From JAICYJ01 sp035473255 (GTDB lineage: Bacteria > Actinomycetota > Thermoleophilia > Gaiellales > JAICJC01): a stretch of 64,000 bases of DNA. Under the pieces are notes generated by a model. That model ran no database searches. It was not told the origin of the DNA and saw only the letters and a list, made by a program, of their open reading frames with translations. Position 1 is the first letter of the stretch. Each line of letters begins with the position of its first letter. The translations under genes were made by a program, and so were the position numbers. This document shows, in pieces, positions 40,216 through 49,149 of the stretch. The stretch covers positions 1-64,000 of the forward strand of contig DATIOK010000055.1 of assembly GCA_035473255.1 (NCBI GenBank), written 5' to 3'.

Positions 40216-40440
40216 ATGGAGATCCCTGGCGCACCCATCGACCGAGTCGATTGTTGCACCACCCAGGAGTACCACATCGGGCACCAGGGCTCGATCTGCT
40301 TCGACAAGATCCCGGCGGTAGAGGATACGGCCAGTCTGAGGTCTGTGGTCGGAAAATGCCGATTCTGCGAGCACACCATCGTCGTGAAGCTCGATAAACG
40401 ATCGGGCCGCTGGACGGTGTGGTCAACCCCTCCAATCTAG
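40216..40440 (+). CDS. Small cysteine-rich protein
   Basis: 74 residues from ATG 40216, exactly six bases after TAAGGT. Contains DRVDCCTTQEYHIGHQGSIC and GKCRFCEHTIVVKLDKRSG; the Cys and His residues could hold one zinc. No family recognised. Promoter placement and cysteine pattern support a real gene. The stretch 40014-40215 before it has an open frame with a helix resembling a DNA-binding segment (IAQRAGETDEEIAHVTGYT) but no convincing start. Confidence 0.5.
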   Translation: MEIPGAPIDRVDCCTTQEYHIGHQGSICFDKIPAVEDTASLRSVVGKCRFCEHTIVVKLDKRSGRWTVWSTPPI

Positions 40441-40954
40441 GTCGGGTGTGCGCAGAATGTGCGCACCACGTCCGCGCCGGAATTACTGATGACCGTTCGG
40501 CGCGGGCACCGATGACAGTTCGCCGCGGGCGGGGGATGCTCCCAGGGTCGGCGGCGACGTCTTTGGGGTCGGCCCCACTTGAACGAGTGCAACGCCGTGA
40601 AGCAAGGGGCAGGCTGCCGCCGTCGACAGGTATCCCTAGATGTAGGACCTATGAGCCTGCGAGACGGCTGACGTTGTCTGGGCCTCCGACGAGCCTTGTG
40701 GTTGACGAAGAGACATCATGGTGACCGTCACGGGGCGGTGCCGCGCCGGATGGAGGCGCCCGGCTCACTCGCCGATGCGTGGCCTTCCGAAGAAGCTCGA
40801 CGGCGTGCCGATCGACTGGTGCCTGCTCCCGGCCGCACACTTCGACAGAACCGAAATCGAAGGGCTTGGTGCCGTCCTGGTGGTCTCGGTGTGGTCTCCA
40901 CTCGACGTGACACGCTTCCAGCCCGCTCCCAGAGCGAAGCGGCATAATCGCCGC
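40441..40954. other. 514-base stretch without a supportable gene
   Basis: No frame with good codon use, start and ribosome site is seen. It holds a direct repeat TGTGCGCA-gaa-TGTGCGCA at 40446-40464 and, at its right end, CATAAT (40943-40948) six bases before the glycosylase ATG. Confidence 0.5.
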
Positions 40955-41755
40955 ATGAAGCTGCCGCTCCCGGTGCCGGCACCCTACGACTTCGAGCGCT
41001 CGACCTTCCGGTTCCGGATGTTCGGCGACGACCTGGCCAGCCGCTGGCAGGGTGGCGGCTTGCATCGAGTGTTGGGGTCGGGCCTGCCGGTTCGCATCGA
41101 GGCCGATGGGCTCACGGCCTACGGCTCATACACCGACCGCGACCGCGACGAGGTGGCGCACCTGCTCGGGGCGGGCTTCGACATCGACGCGTTCGCGCAG
41201 GCGTTTCCGGCGCTCGCGGCCCGTGCACCAGGATTTCGGCCGCCGCTGCTGGCCGATCCGTTCGAAGCGATGGTGACCGCCGTCACCGCTCAGCAGATCT
41301 CGCTGCGGGCCGCAGCGGTGATGCGCGCGGCGCTGGTGCGACGGCTGGGGCAGCGCATCGACCAGGACGGTTTCGAGTGGTGGCGTTTCCCACAGCAGCA
41401 CGACGTGCGCGGCGCCGACCTGGCCGGCCTCAAGCTGTCGGCGATGAAGATGCGGTCGATCGCAGCGCTGGCAGACGCCGACCTGGACGTCGCTCATCTC
41501 GACAACGACGCGGTGATTGCGCACGTGACACGGCTGCCCGGAATCGGACGCTGGACGGCCGACTGGCTGCTGGCGCGTTGCCTGGGGCGGCCCGATGTTG
41601 TCGCGGCGGGCGATCTGGCCGTGCGGAAGGTGGTGGCGGCCTGGTTCTCCGACGATCCGATCTGGCCGGAGCAGCGCGTTCGCGAGGCGATGGCCCCTTT
41701 CGGTGAGCATACGAGTCTGGCCGTGCACTACATGCTGACCCCCGTCGGCGGCTGA
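40955..41755 (+). CDS. DNA-3-methyladenine glycosylase II-like (HhH-GPD)
   Basis: 266 residues from ATG 40955; the longer upstream frame is unlikely because CATAAT lies six bases before this ATG. AlkA-type: an N-terminal beta domain, then helical HhH-GPD core with DPFEAMVTAVTAQQISLRAA, hairpin LPGIGRWTADWLLARCL and the catalytic Asp in AAGDLAVRKVV. Removes alkylated bases from DNA. Confidence 0.92.
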   Translation: MKLPLPVPAPYDFERSTFRFRMFGDDLASRWQGGGLHRVLGSGLPVRIEADGLTAYGSYTDRDRDEVAHLLGAGFDIDAFAQAFPALAARAPGFRPPLLADPFEAMVTAVTAQQISLRAAAVMRAALVRRLGQRIDQDGFEWWRFPQQHDVRGADLAGLKLSAMKMRSIAALADADLDVAHLDNDAVIAHVTRLPGIGRWTADWLLARCLGRPDVVAAGDLAVRKVVAAWFSDDPIWPEQRVREAMAPFGEHTSLAVHYMLTPVGG

Positions 41756-41801
41756 ACTGGCGTCGCCGATCGCGACCGTGGTGCTGGTCGCGCCATGGTC
41801 C

Positions 41802-42626
41802 TCACCCACCTGCGATCGCAAGCACCCCGGCCAGCGCCAAGCCGACCCCGGCCCGCTGACCACTGCTGAGGCGCTCGTGCAGCCGCACGTGCGCCAGCGC
41901 GACCGTGACCAGGGGAAACAGCGATCCCAGCACCGCCACGATGCTGAGGTAGCCGTGCGTCGTTGCCACCGCGAATCCAGCGTTGGCGGTGACGTCCAGC
42001 AACCCGACCAGCACGAGGGCGGGCAGCGCGGCGCGCGCGAACGCCGGCCGCACGACCAGGGCCGCGGCGGCGAACACGGTGACGGAGGTGAGCCGCGCCG
42101 TGGCAACGCCCCACAGCGGATCGGCGCGGGCGGCGTGATCGAGCGCAACCAGCTGCAGCCCCAGCGCCAGCGCAGCCACCAGCGCCAGCGTCACCCCGGC
42201 GCCGCGGACGGTGCCTCCCCCGGCCGAGGGCTCGCGTGATACCAGGGCGACACCGGCCAGAGCGGCAGCGATGCCGGCCAGCTGCACGGCGCTCGGCCGC
42301 TCGCCGGTGGCCAGCCCCACCACGACCGGCACGACCGCGCTGGTGGCGAGAATCGGCGCCGCCACGCTGATCGCTCCCAGCGTCATGGAGCGGTAGAACG
42401 ACGAGACCGCCACCACCCCGGCCAGACCGGCCAGCACGCCGGGTAGCGCCGTCCCTGAGTCGTAGCCTCCGCTGCGGACCGCGGCCACCACCACGACTCC
42501 CGCCAGGCCCACGGCCTGGCTGACCAGCACCACCACCAGCAGCGGATGGCGGCGGCTGAGCGACCCGCCCATGAAATCCGCCACGCCCCAGCACAGCGAG
42601 GCGATCAACGCCAGCGCTACCGCCAT
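41802..42626 (-). CDS. EamA/DMT-family transporter
   Basis: 274 residues. Ten spans in two repeats; starts ALALIASLCWGVADFMGGSL and the second repeat begins GVTLALVAALALGLQLVAL. Metabolite exporter of unknown substrate. Ten bases after the sugar kinase gene on the same strand, so it may be the last gene of the leftward sugar operon. Confidence 0.88.
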   Translation of the reverse strand: MAVALALIASLCWGVADFMGGSLSRRHPLLVVVLVSQAVGLAGVVVVAAVRSGGYDSGTALPGVLAGLAGVVAVSSFYRSMTLGAISVAAPILATSAVVPVVVGLATGERPSAVQLAGIAAALAGVALVSREPSAGGGTVRGAGVTLALVAALALGLQLVALDHAARADPLWGVATARLTSVTVFAAAALVVRPAFARAALPALVLVGLLDVTANAGFAVATTHGYLSIVAVLGSLFPLVTVALAHVRLHERLSSGQRAGVGLALAGVLAIAGG

Positions 42627-42636
42627 GCGCGCACCG

Positions 42637-43599
42637 CTATCTGAACGCCGTCACCAGGCTGCGGCCGATGCGATCGTGCACCTCCGACGTGGGGCGGCTG
42701 CCACGCTGCTCGAGCGCGATCAGCACCGCGCCCACCACCGGCGGCGCCTCCAGCCTGGTCAGAAGCGCGGTCGGCACCTCGGCGGCGATGCGCTGCTCGA
42801 GCCGCTCGCTGCGGCCGTGGAACAGGCCGCCGCTCATCACCAGCTCGAACGGCTCGTCATCCATCGACAGCCTGGATGCGACCACCCGCGCCGCCTCGCC
42901 AAGCTGCGCACCCGCCCAGTCCACGATCTCGATCGCAACCTGGTCGCCGCGCTCGGCGTGGCGCAGCACCATCGGCGCCGCGTTGGCCTCGCGCTCGCCG
43001 CCGCGGCTGTACTCCTCCAATAGCTGAGCCACGGTGGCAGCGCCCATCAGCTCGCACAACCCCTCGCTCAGGGACGTGGCCGGACCGCGCCCGACGTACG
43101 CCCTCGCAACCGCCCGCAGGGCCGCCTCGCCGACGTCGGAGGCGCTGCCCTCGTCGCCCAGCAGCCTGCCCAGCCCGAGCGTGCGGTAGGTCTCGCCGGC
43201 GCTGTTGCGTCCTGCAGCAACGGTGCCGGTACCGGCGATCACCACCACCCCCCAGGGAGCCCGCACCCCTGCGCGGAGCGCGATGAAGGAGTCGTTCAGG
43301 ATGGTCGGCGAAATGCCCAGCCGGAGTGCCTCGAACGCCCCCTCCAACCGGGGCACGTCGGACGGCCAATCGACACCGGCGAGGCCGAACACGGCCGCCT
43401 CCAGCTCGGAACGAGGCAGGCCGGTGCCGTCCATGGCGCGTTCGATCGCGTCGCCGACGCTGTCCGATGCTCCTCGCAGCCCCACCGTCTCCCAGTTGCT
43501 GGGGCCGGCGGTGCCGGCGCCGATCAGCGTGCCGTTCTCGTCGCAGATTGCGGCGTGCGTCTTGGAGCCGCCGCCGTCGACACCCAGGACGGCCGTCAC
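42637..43599 (-). CDS. BadF/BadG-type sugar kinase (GlcNAc kinase-like)
   Basis: 320 residues from GTG 43599. Actin-like ATPase: GVDGGGSKTHAAICDENG (phosphate 1), VFGLAGVDWPSD, VVIAGTGTVAAG (phosphate 2), LGRLLGDEGSASDVGEAAL and VMSGGLFHG (adenosine). Resembles N-acetylglucosamine kinase. Overlaps the oxidoreductase stop by 4 bases; the operon with a sugar ABC importer points to phosphorylation of an imported amino sugar. Confidence 0.87.
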   Translation of the reverse strand: MTAVLGVDGGGSKTHAAICDENGTLIGAGTAGPSNWETVGLRGASDSVGDAIERAMDGTGLPRSELEAAVFGLAGVDWPSDVPRLEGAFEALRLGISPTILNDSFIALRAGVRAPWGVVVIAGTGTVAAGRNSAGETYRTLGLGRLLGDEGSASDVGEAALRAVARAYVGRGPATSLSEGLCELMGAATVAQLLEEYSRGGEREANAAPMVLRHAERGDQVAIEIVDWAGAQLGEAARVVASRLSMDDEPFELVMSGGLFHGRSERLEQRIAAEVPTALLTRLEAPPVVGAVLIALEQRGSRPTSEVHDRIGRSLVTAFR

Positions 43600-44534
43600 C
43601 GGATGCCCGCCGATCGGTACGCGCGCTCGACGGCGTCCATCACAACTGCCCCGTCCTCACCGCTGGGCCGCGGCTGCCGGCCCGCCGACACCGCGTCGAT
43701 GAACTCCGCCACCTGGGCGCTGTACATCGGCTGCGCGCAGTGCTCGTAGCCCTCCGGGCCTTCCGTGAAATCCCATATGCGAGCGTACCCGGCCGTGCCA
43801 TACACCTCGGTATCGGCCTCCAGACCGGCGAGATGAGGGTGCCACCATCCCGACTCGACCAGCGAGCTGGTGCCGTTCGCCCATCCGATCAGGAGCAGCC
43901 CGTCGTCGTCCACCGGATAGTCGCCGTAGCGCGTGGCGATGCGGGCGCAGACGGTCTCCAGGGCCGGGTCGCCGAGCAGGAACCGCACCGTGTCGATGGC
44001 GTGGACGCCCATGTCCAGCAGCGCGCCACCACCGGCCAGCTCGGGGTCGGTGAACCACCCCGACGGGCCCCAGCCCGCGTGCACGCCGTAGCCGCGGGTC
44101 TTGGTGATCTCGCCCAGCTCGCCGCCCGCGATCCGCGCCCGTAAGGCGCGCACGTCGTCGTGGAAGCGCCAGCAGTGCGCCACCATCAGCTGCCTGCCGG
44201 ACGCCGCCGCGGCCCGGTTCATGGCATCGGCCTCGGCCAGCGTGCGGGCCATCGGCTTCTCCACCAGCACGTGCTTTCCGGCCTCGAGGCAGGCGATCGT
44301 TTGCGGGGCGTGCAGGGCGTTGGGCGTGCCGATGATGACGGCGTCCACGTCGGGGTCGGCGGCCAGCTCTCGCCAGTCGGTGGTGGTGCGGGGGATGCCG
44401 TGCCGCTCGGCCAGGGACCGCAGCGATGCCTCGCGCCAGTTCGCGGCCGCCACCAGCTCGCCGCCGGGGTGCTCGAGCACGCCACGGGCGTGGAAGTCCA
44501 TGATCCAACCGGAGCCGAACAGGGCGATGCGCAC
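43596..44534 (-). CDS. Gfo/Idh/MocA-family oxidoreductase
   Basis: 312 residues. N-terminal Rossmann fold (IALFGSGWIMDFHARGVL, VIIGTPNALHAPQ) with the catalytic EKPMA lysine, and the C-terminal domain with GALLDMGVHAIDTVRFLLG. NAD(P)-dependent oxidation of a sugar or cyclitol hydroxyl, often making a 3-keto sugar. Next to an importer and, across the regulator, a DegT aminotransferase that could use such a keto product. Confidence 0.9.
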   Translation of the reverse strand: MRIALFGSGWIMDFHARGVLEHPGGELVAAANWREASLRSLAERHGIPRTTTDWRELAADPDVDAVIIGTPNALHAPQTIACLEAGKHVLVEKPMARTLAEADAMNRAAAASGRQLMVAHCWRFHDDVRALRARIAGGELGEITKTRGYGVHAGWGPSGWFTDPELAGGGALLDMGVHAIDTVRFLLGDPALETVCARIATRYGDYPVDDDGLLLIGWANGTSSLVESGWWHPHLAGLEADTEVYGTAGYARIWDFTEGPEGYEHCAQPMYSAQVAEFIDAVSAGRQPRPSGEDGAVVMDAVERAYRSAGIR

Positions 44535-44543
44535 CGGGGCAAC

Positions 44544-45392
44544 CTACCCCTTGACGCCGGTCAGCGTGATCCCTTCGATAAAGACGCGCTGGGCCAGGAA
44601 GAAGATCACGATCACGGGCAGCATGAAGATCAGTGCCGCGGCCATCGTCAGGTTCCAGTCGACGTGATGGAGGCTGCGGAACGACGACAGCGCCACCGAC
44701 AGCGTCTGGGCGTCCTGGTTGGAGGCGAGGTAGACGAGCGGTCCGTAGAAGTCGTTCCAGGCGTAGATGAAGTTGAACAGCGCGACCGCGACGATCGCCG
44801 GCTTGGCCAGCGGGATGATCACGCGCCAGAGGACCTGAAGGTGCCCGCCGCCGTCGACGCGGATGGCGTCGGTCAGCTCCTTGGGGATGGTGAGGAAAAA
44901 CTGCCGCAGGAGGAAGATCGAGAAGGCGTCGCCGAAGAAGCTGGGAATGATTAGGGGCTTGAGCGTTCCTATGAACTGGATCCCGGTCCACTCGTGGAAC
45001 TGCTTGGCCCACAGGATGTAGAGCGGGATGGACGTCACCTGGGTGGGCAGCATCAGCGTCGAGAGCACGAGCAGGAAGACGATGTTCCGCCCCCGCCAGT
45101 CGATCCGCGAAAAGGCGTAGGCAACCGGAACGCAGCTGCAGACCACGCCCACGGTCGACAGCCCGGCGTAGAGGAAGGTATTCCAGAGGTACCGCCAGAC
45201 GTTGATCTCGTCGAACACCGTCTTGAAGTTCGACCACACGAACGGATGGGGCCAGATGCTACCCGTGAGCGCCTGGTCGTTCGACTGCACGGCCGTGAAG
45301 AACATGTAGATGATGGGGAACATGAACAGCGCCGACACGCCGATCAGCACCGAGTGATTGGCCACGGCGAGAAGGAACCGCTTGCGCCGCAC
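44544..45392 (-). CDS. Sugar ABC transporter permease (MalG/UgpE type)
   Basis: 282 residues from GTG 45392. Six spans and the EAA loop (LTDAIRVDGGGHLQVLWRVI). Inner-membrane partner of the permease encoded upstream. The start is uncertain: in-frame coding extends back to ATA at 45452, which overlaps the stop of the upstream gene as ATAG and has GGAGG six bases before it, giving 302 residues; no ATG, GTG or TTG is available there. Confidence 0.85.
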   Translation of the reverse strand: MRRKRFLLAVANHSVLIGVSALFMFPIIYMFFTAVQSNDQALTGSIWPHPFVWSNFKTVFDEINVWRYLWNTFLYAGLSTVGVVCSCVPVAYAFSRIDWRGRNIVFLLVLSTLMLPTQVTSIPLYILWAKQFHEWTGIQFIGTLKPLIIPSFFGDAFSIFLLRQFFLTIPKELTDAIRVDGGGHLQVLWRVIIPLAKPAIVAVALFNFIYAWNDFYGPLVYLASNQDAQTLSVALSSFRSLHHVDWNLTMAAALIFMLPVIVIFFLAQRVFIEGITLTGVKG

Positions 45393-45448
45393 GGCGGCCG
45401 GGCGACGGCGGGCGGCCGGGATCGGCCGGGTCGGCTGGGCGACTTCGG

Positions 45449-46453
45449 CTATGACAGGCCTCCGCCGTAGTGCACCCAGCGCCGCGACGTGAGAAGCAGG
45501 ATGGCCGTCAGCACCATCGTCGCGATGAACAGGATCCAGGCCATCGCGGCGGCGTAGCCCATGTGGAAGTACGTGAACGCCTGCTCGTACAGCCACACCG
45601 AATAGAACAGGAGCGAGTTCTGCGGGGAGCCGACGCCGTTGCCGGTAGTGGTGGCGCTGACGTAGGCCTGGTCGAAGTACTGGAAGCCCTCGATGATCCC
45701 GATGATCAGCGTGAAGAAGATCACCGGCGTCAACATGGGGAACGTCACGTAGCGGAAGCGCTGCCAGGCATTCGCGCCCTCGACCGAGATCGCCTCGTAG
45801 AGATCGCGCGGCACGTTCAGCAGCCCGGCCAGGTAGAGCACGATCGCATCACCGATGCCCCACAGCCCAAGCACCACGAGCGCCGGCTTGGCCCACGTCG
45901 GGTCGAAGAACCAGAGCGGCCCGTTGATGCCAAGATGGCCGAGGAACTGGTTGATCGGCCCGGTCACCGGGTTGAACAGGTACACGAAGACCAGCGACGC
46001 GCCGACCGTCGGAGCCATCGAGGGCATGAAGAAGAGCGTTCGGTAGCCGTTGACACCGCGCTTCGGCCGGGTCAGCAACATCGCCGTTGCGATCGCGAAC
46101 ACGATCCGCAGCGGCAGGCCTACCACGATGATCCAGATCGTGTTCCTGACGGCCGTCCCGAAGTACGGGTCGCCCTGATTCGGCTGGCCGTTCAGGGTCA
46201 GCTTCCCGATCATGTAGCGATAGTTGTCGAGCCCGATCCAGCGCGGGCTCGAGATCAGGTCGTAGTGGGTGAACGAGTAGTAGAGGCTGAGCAGCATCGG
46301 CCCCGCCGTGAACACGACGAAGCCGAAGATCCACGGCGACAGGAACAGCAGCACCGTGCCGTACTTCCGGAGCTGGGCGCGCCGCCGCGCACGCCGCCGC
46401 TCGGCCGGCGTGCGCGGCTGGTACCCCAGCGCCTGCGGGGCCGCGGTTGCTAC
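45449..46453 (-). CDS. Sugar ABC transporter permease (MalF/UgpA type)
   Basis: About 334 residues. Six spans from GTVLLFLSPWIFGFVVFTAG, periplasmic loop and the EAA loop (DLYEAISVEGANAWQRFRYV). No ordinary start codon exists at the expected place: coding reaches GTA at 46453, overlapping the upstream stop as GTAG; a CTG lies at 46429; the nearest upstream GTG (46549) would overlap the binding-protein gene by 100 bases. The coordinate given is the GTA and is uncertain. Confidence 0.82.
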   Translation of the reverse strand, partial: VATAAPQALGYQPRTPAERRRARRRAQLRKYGTVLLFLSPWIFGFVVFTAGPMLLSLYYSFTHYDLISSPRWIGLDNYRYMIGKLTLNGQPNQGDPYFGTAVRNTIWIIVVGLPLRIVFAIATAMLLTRPKRGVNGYRTLFFMPSMAPTVGASLVFVYLFNPVTGPINQFLGHLGINGPLWFFDPTWAKPALVVLGLWGIGDAIVLYLAGLLNVPRDLYEAISVEGANAWQRFRYVTFPMLTPVIFFTLIIGIIEGFQYFDQAYVSATTTGNGVGSPQNSLLFYSVWLYEQAFTYFHMGYAAAMAWILFIATMVLTAILLLTSRRWVHYGGGLS

Positions 46454-47820
46454 GGCCCCGCCCCCTGGGCGAGATCGTTCGCTATCTGCTGATCCAGCGT
46501 CGCCAGCTGGGAGTGCAGGTCGGCATTGCTGATCTTGCCGGACTGCCACTTGTCCTCAAACGGGTCGAGCAGGTTTCCGTATCCGTTGCCAGATGGCGTG
46601 GTGGGCGGAGCAAAGGCCGACCTCGGGTTTGCCCAGACGTGCAGGAACGTGTCGAACTGCGGCGGCAGGTTCAGCTCCGGCGACTGCTGGGAGGCCGGCG
46701 TCGTCGGCACGTTGCCGACGCTGTTCGCCATCTGCACGAGGTAGGTGGTGTCGGAGGCGAGGAACTTCACCAGCAGCCACGCCTGGTCGGGATGATTCGC
46801 ACCCTTGGGGATGCCCACGATCGTCCCGCCGACGCGGGCCGGCCCGTACATCTCGGGATGGTCGGAAGCGGCCGGAAACGGTGCAGTGTCGTAGTTGAGC
46901 GGTGGATGCTTGTCGCCCTTGATGAACGCGGTTCGCCACTCGCCGTCGAACATCATCGCCACCTTGCCGTTCTCGAACGCGTTGCTGGGATTGAACTCGT
47001 TGTTCGTGTTGGCGGCGAAGAACTTGACGATGTTGTCGTAGCCGTACCAGTCGATCAGCTGGCGCTGCCACATGAATGCGGACGCCCAGCCCGGATCCTG
47101 GGCGAGCTGCGGCTTGCCGCTGGAGTCGAACCACTTGGCGCCCCAGGCGTTTGCCAGATCGCCGGGCCCGAGCTGCTCCCACTGGTTGAGCGGGACGAAG
47201 CCCGCCACCTTGATCGTGCCGTCGGGATTGCGCACCGTCAGCTTCTTGGCGTCGGCCATCAGCTCGTCCATCGTCTTCGGCGGCCCGGCGATGCCGGCCT
47301 TGGCGAACATGTCCTTGTTGTAGTAGAGGCCGTAGGCGTCGGTCAGCGACGGCAGCGCGCACTGCTTGCCGCTGACGTTGGTGTAGGTGATGGCAGCCGG
47401 AGCGAAATCGTTGATGCTCATGCCGTCGGCCTTCATGTACGGCGCCAGGTCCTGCCAGAGGCCACCCGCGCACCACTGGCCGACGTAGTCGGGTCCGAAC
47501 GGCATCGCCACGTCGGGCGGGTTGCCGCCGTTGATGGCGTTCACCAGGTTCGGGTCGAACGTGTCGTTGGGCGGGTTTGGCTGCACCTCTTCCTTGATCG
47601 TGATCCAGGGGTACTTCACCTGGAACCGCTTGAGCGCATCCTTGAACGGCTGAGCCTCCCTGCCGCTCCACATGTCCCACAGGACGATCGTGACCGGCGT
47701 CTTGTCGATCGTCCCGGCGGGGCCGCCTGAGCTGCTGGGGCTGGAGTTTCCCCCGCCGCAGCCTGCTGCAACAACCAGCAGGGCCAGCGAGCTCAGGGCG
47801 AGCAATCGCATTCGTCTCAT
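46450..47820 (-). CDS. Sugar ABC transporter substrate-binding lipoprotein
   Basis: 456 residues from ATG 47820 with AGGAGG eight bases upstream. Lipoprotein signal: RLLALSSLALLVVAAGC with the lipid-modified Cys, then a Gly/Ser linker. Family 1 binding protein (VTIVLWDMWSGREAQPFKDA, TIVGIPKGANHPDQAWLLVK). Captures a sugar or oligosaccharide outside the membrane. 23 bases after the ROK gene, in the same leftward operon; no promoter seen between them. Confidence 0.93.
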   Translation of the reverse strand: MRRMRLLALSSLALLVVAAGCGGGNSSPSSSGGPAGTIDKTPVTIVLWDMWSGREAQPFKDALKRFQVKYPWITIKEEVQPNPPNDTFDPNLVNAINGGNPPDVAMPFGPDYVGQWCAGGLWQDLAPYMKADGMSINDFAPAAITYTNVSGKQCALPSLTDAYGLYYNKDMFAKAGIAGPPKTMDELMADAKKLTVRNPDGTIKVAGFVPLNQWEQLGPGDLANAWGAKWFDSSGKPQLAQDPGWASAFMWQRQLIDWYGYDNIVKFFAANTNNEFNPSNAFENGKVAMMFDGEWRTAFIKGDKHPPLNYDTAPFPAASDHPEMYGPARVGGTIVGIPKGANHPDQAWLLVKFLASDTTYLVQMANSVGNVPTTPASQQSPELNLPPQFDTFLHVWANPRSAFAPPTTPSGNGYGNLLDPFEDKWQSGKISNADLHSQLATLDQQIANDLAQGAGP

Positions 47821-47843
47821 CGGTGTGGCCTCCTGACCTTTCA

Positions 47844-48980
47844 TCATATGACGGCGATCCGGGAGAGGGGTTTGCGGTTGAACAGCTGATCCTGCGCCGC
47901 CTGCAGGGCGGTGCTGACGGCTCCGTGCAGGACGGCGTCGGCGCCCAGCTGGGTGGTGGCGAGGCGCAGGCGGAAGGGGGAGATCTCGCGGAGGCGGGCG
48001 TCGACGGGCGCCAGCAGGTCGGGGTTGCTGCCGATGCCTCCGCCCAGGATCACGAGCTCGGGGTCGAGCACGGGCGCGACGGCGGCGATCGCCAGCGCGA
48101 TGCGGTCGGCCTCGCGGCGGACGACGGCGGCGGCCTCGGCGCTGCCGCGGGCGGCCGCGGCGAACACCGACTTGGGCGAGCGGGCCGGCCGCAGGCCTGC
48201 GGAGCGGGCGTCGCGCATCACGGCCGAGGCGCCGGTCTGCTCCTCGAGCATGCCGCGGCGGCGGAAGCCGGCATCGCCGGGGTCGCCGGTACCCACCGGC
48301 ATGTAGCCGATCTCGCCGGCGGCGCCGCCGGCGCCGCGGTAGAGCTCGCCGTCGATGACGATGCCCATGCCCACGCCGGTGCCGACCCACAGGAACACGA
48401 ACGTGCCGACGTCGCGGCCGGCGCCGTGGGCGCGCTCGCCGAGGGCGGCCAGGTTGACGTCGTTCTCGAAGCTGACGGCGGTGCCCAGCTCGTCGCGGAT
48501 GGCGCCGACCAGGCCCTGGCGGCCCCAGCCGGGCAGGTTGGGGGCGTGGGCCAGCAGGCCGCGGGAGGGATCGAGCACGCCGGAGCTGCCGACCGTGGCA
48601 TGCGTCACCTGGCGCCAGCGCAGATCGCCCTGGCTGGCCACGCCGTGTGCGATCTCGCCGATCTGGGCGACCAGCGCGCCCGAGCTGCGCGAGCGCGCAC
48701 GCTCGTCGCGGCGGGCGACGATGGTGCCGGTGATGTCGGCCAGCGCCGCCCTCACCCAGTGGGCGCCGACGTCGATCCCGACCACCCAGCCCGACTCGGG
48801 GTTGAGCTCGTAGAGTACGGCGCTGGGGCCCTTGCCGCCGGTTGCGCGGCCCACCTCGTGCACGAGGCCCGCATCCACCAGGCCGCTCAGCGCGAGCGAG
48901 ACGGTCGGCTTGGAGAGGCCGCTCGCGCGGGCGATCTGGGCGCGCGAGGTGGCGCCGGTGCGCCGGATCAGCTCGAGCAC
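47844..48980 (-). CDS. ROK-family repressor (NagC/XylR type)
   Basis: 378 residues from GTG 48980. Winged helix (ATSRAQIARASGLSKPTVSL, about 9-28) followed by a sugar-kinase-like ROK domain (GIDVGAHWVRAALADI, ENDVNLAALGERAHG, GGGIGSN). Coding in frame continues about 35 codons upstream (GQPRLLRAINERS, a usual ROK N-terminus) but with no canonical start, so the N-terminus is uncertain. First gene of the leftward importer operon; binding sites fitting ROK repressors are at 49076 and 51939. Confidence 0.88.
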   Translation of the reverse strand: MLELIRRTGATSRAQIARASGLSKPTVSLALSGLVDAGLVHEVGRATGGKGPSAVLYELNPESGWVVGIDVGAHWVRAALADITGTIVARRDERARSRSSGALVAQIGEIAHGVASQGDLRWRQVTHATVGSSGVLDPSRGLLAHAPNLPGWGRQGLVGAIRDELGTAVSFENDVNLAALGERAHGAGRDVGTFVFLWVGTGVGMGIVIDGELYRGAGGAAGEIGYMPVGTGDPGDAGFRRRGMLEEQTGASAVMRDARSAGLRPARSPKSVFAAAARGSAEAAAVVRREADRIALAIAAVAPVLDPELVILGGGIGSNPDLLAPVDARLREISPFRLRLATTQLGADAVLHGAVSTALQAAQDQLFNRKPLSRIAVI

Positions 48981-49075
48981 GCTACGCTCGTTGATGGCTC
49001 GCAGGAGACGGGGCTGGCCCGCGGCGAAACTGATCGGTTCCGTTGCCGTACTGTCCCTCCTTCCGCAAGCGTATA

Positions 49076-49096
49076 GTTAGGAAACCTTACTGACAG
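49076..49096. promoter_or_regulatory. ROK-type operator in the divergent promoter
   Basis: GTTAGGAAACCTTACTGACAG, an imperfect form of the TTAGGAAA...TTTCCTAA palindrome used by ROK repressors. It lies between the leftward ROK operon and the rightward DegT gene and touches TATAGT (49072-49077). 17 of 21 bases match the copy at 51939. Confidence 0.7.
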
Positions 49097-49149
49097 TGAG
49101 GAAAATACGCCCTGGAGCGGACGGGTGTCAAGACGTCACGGAGGTCGGG

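Noticed and set aside
40718..40954. Longer N-terminus for the DNA glycosylase
   Set aside because: The added residues do not match the AlkA fold and the CATAAT promoter sits directly before the downstream ATG.
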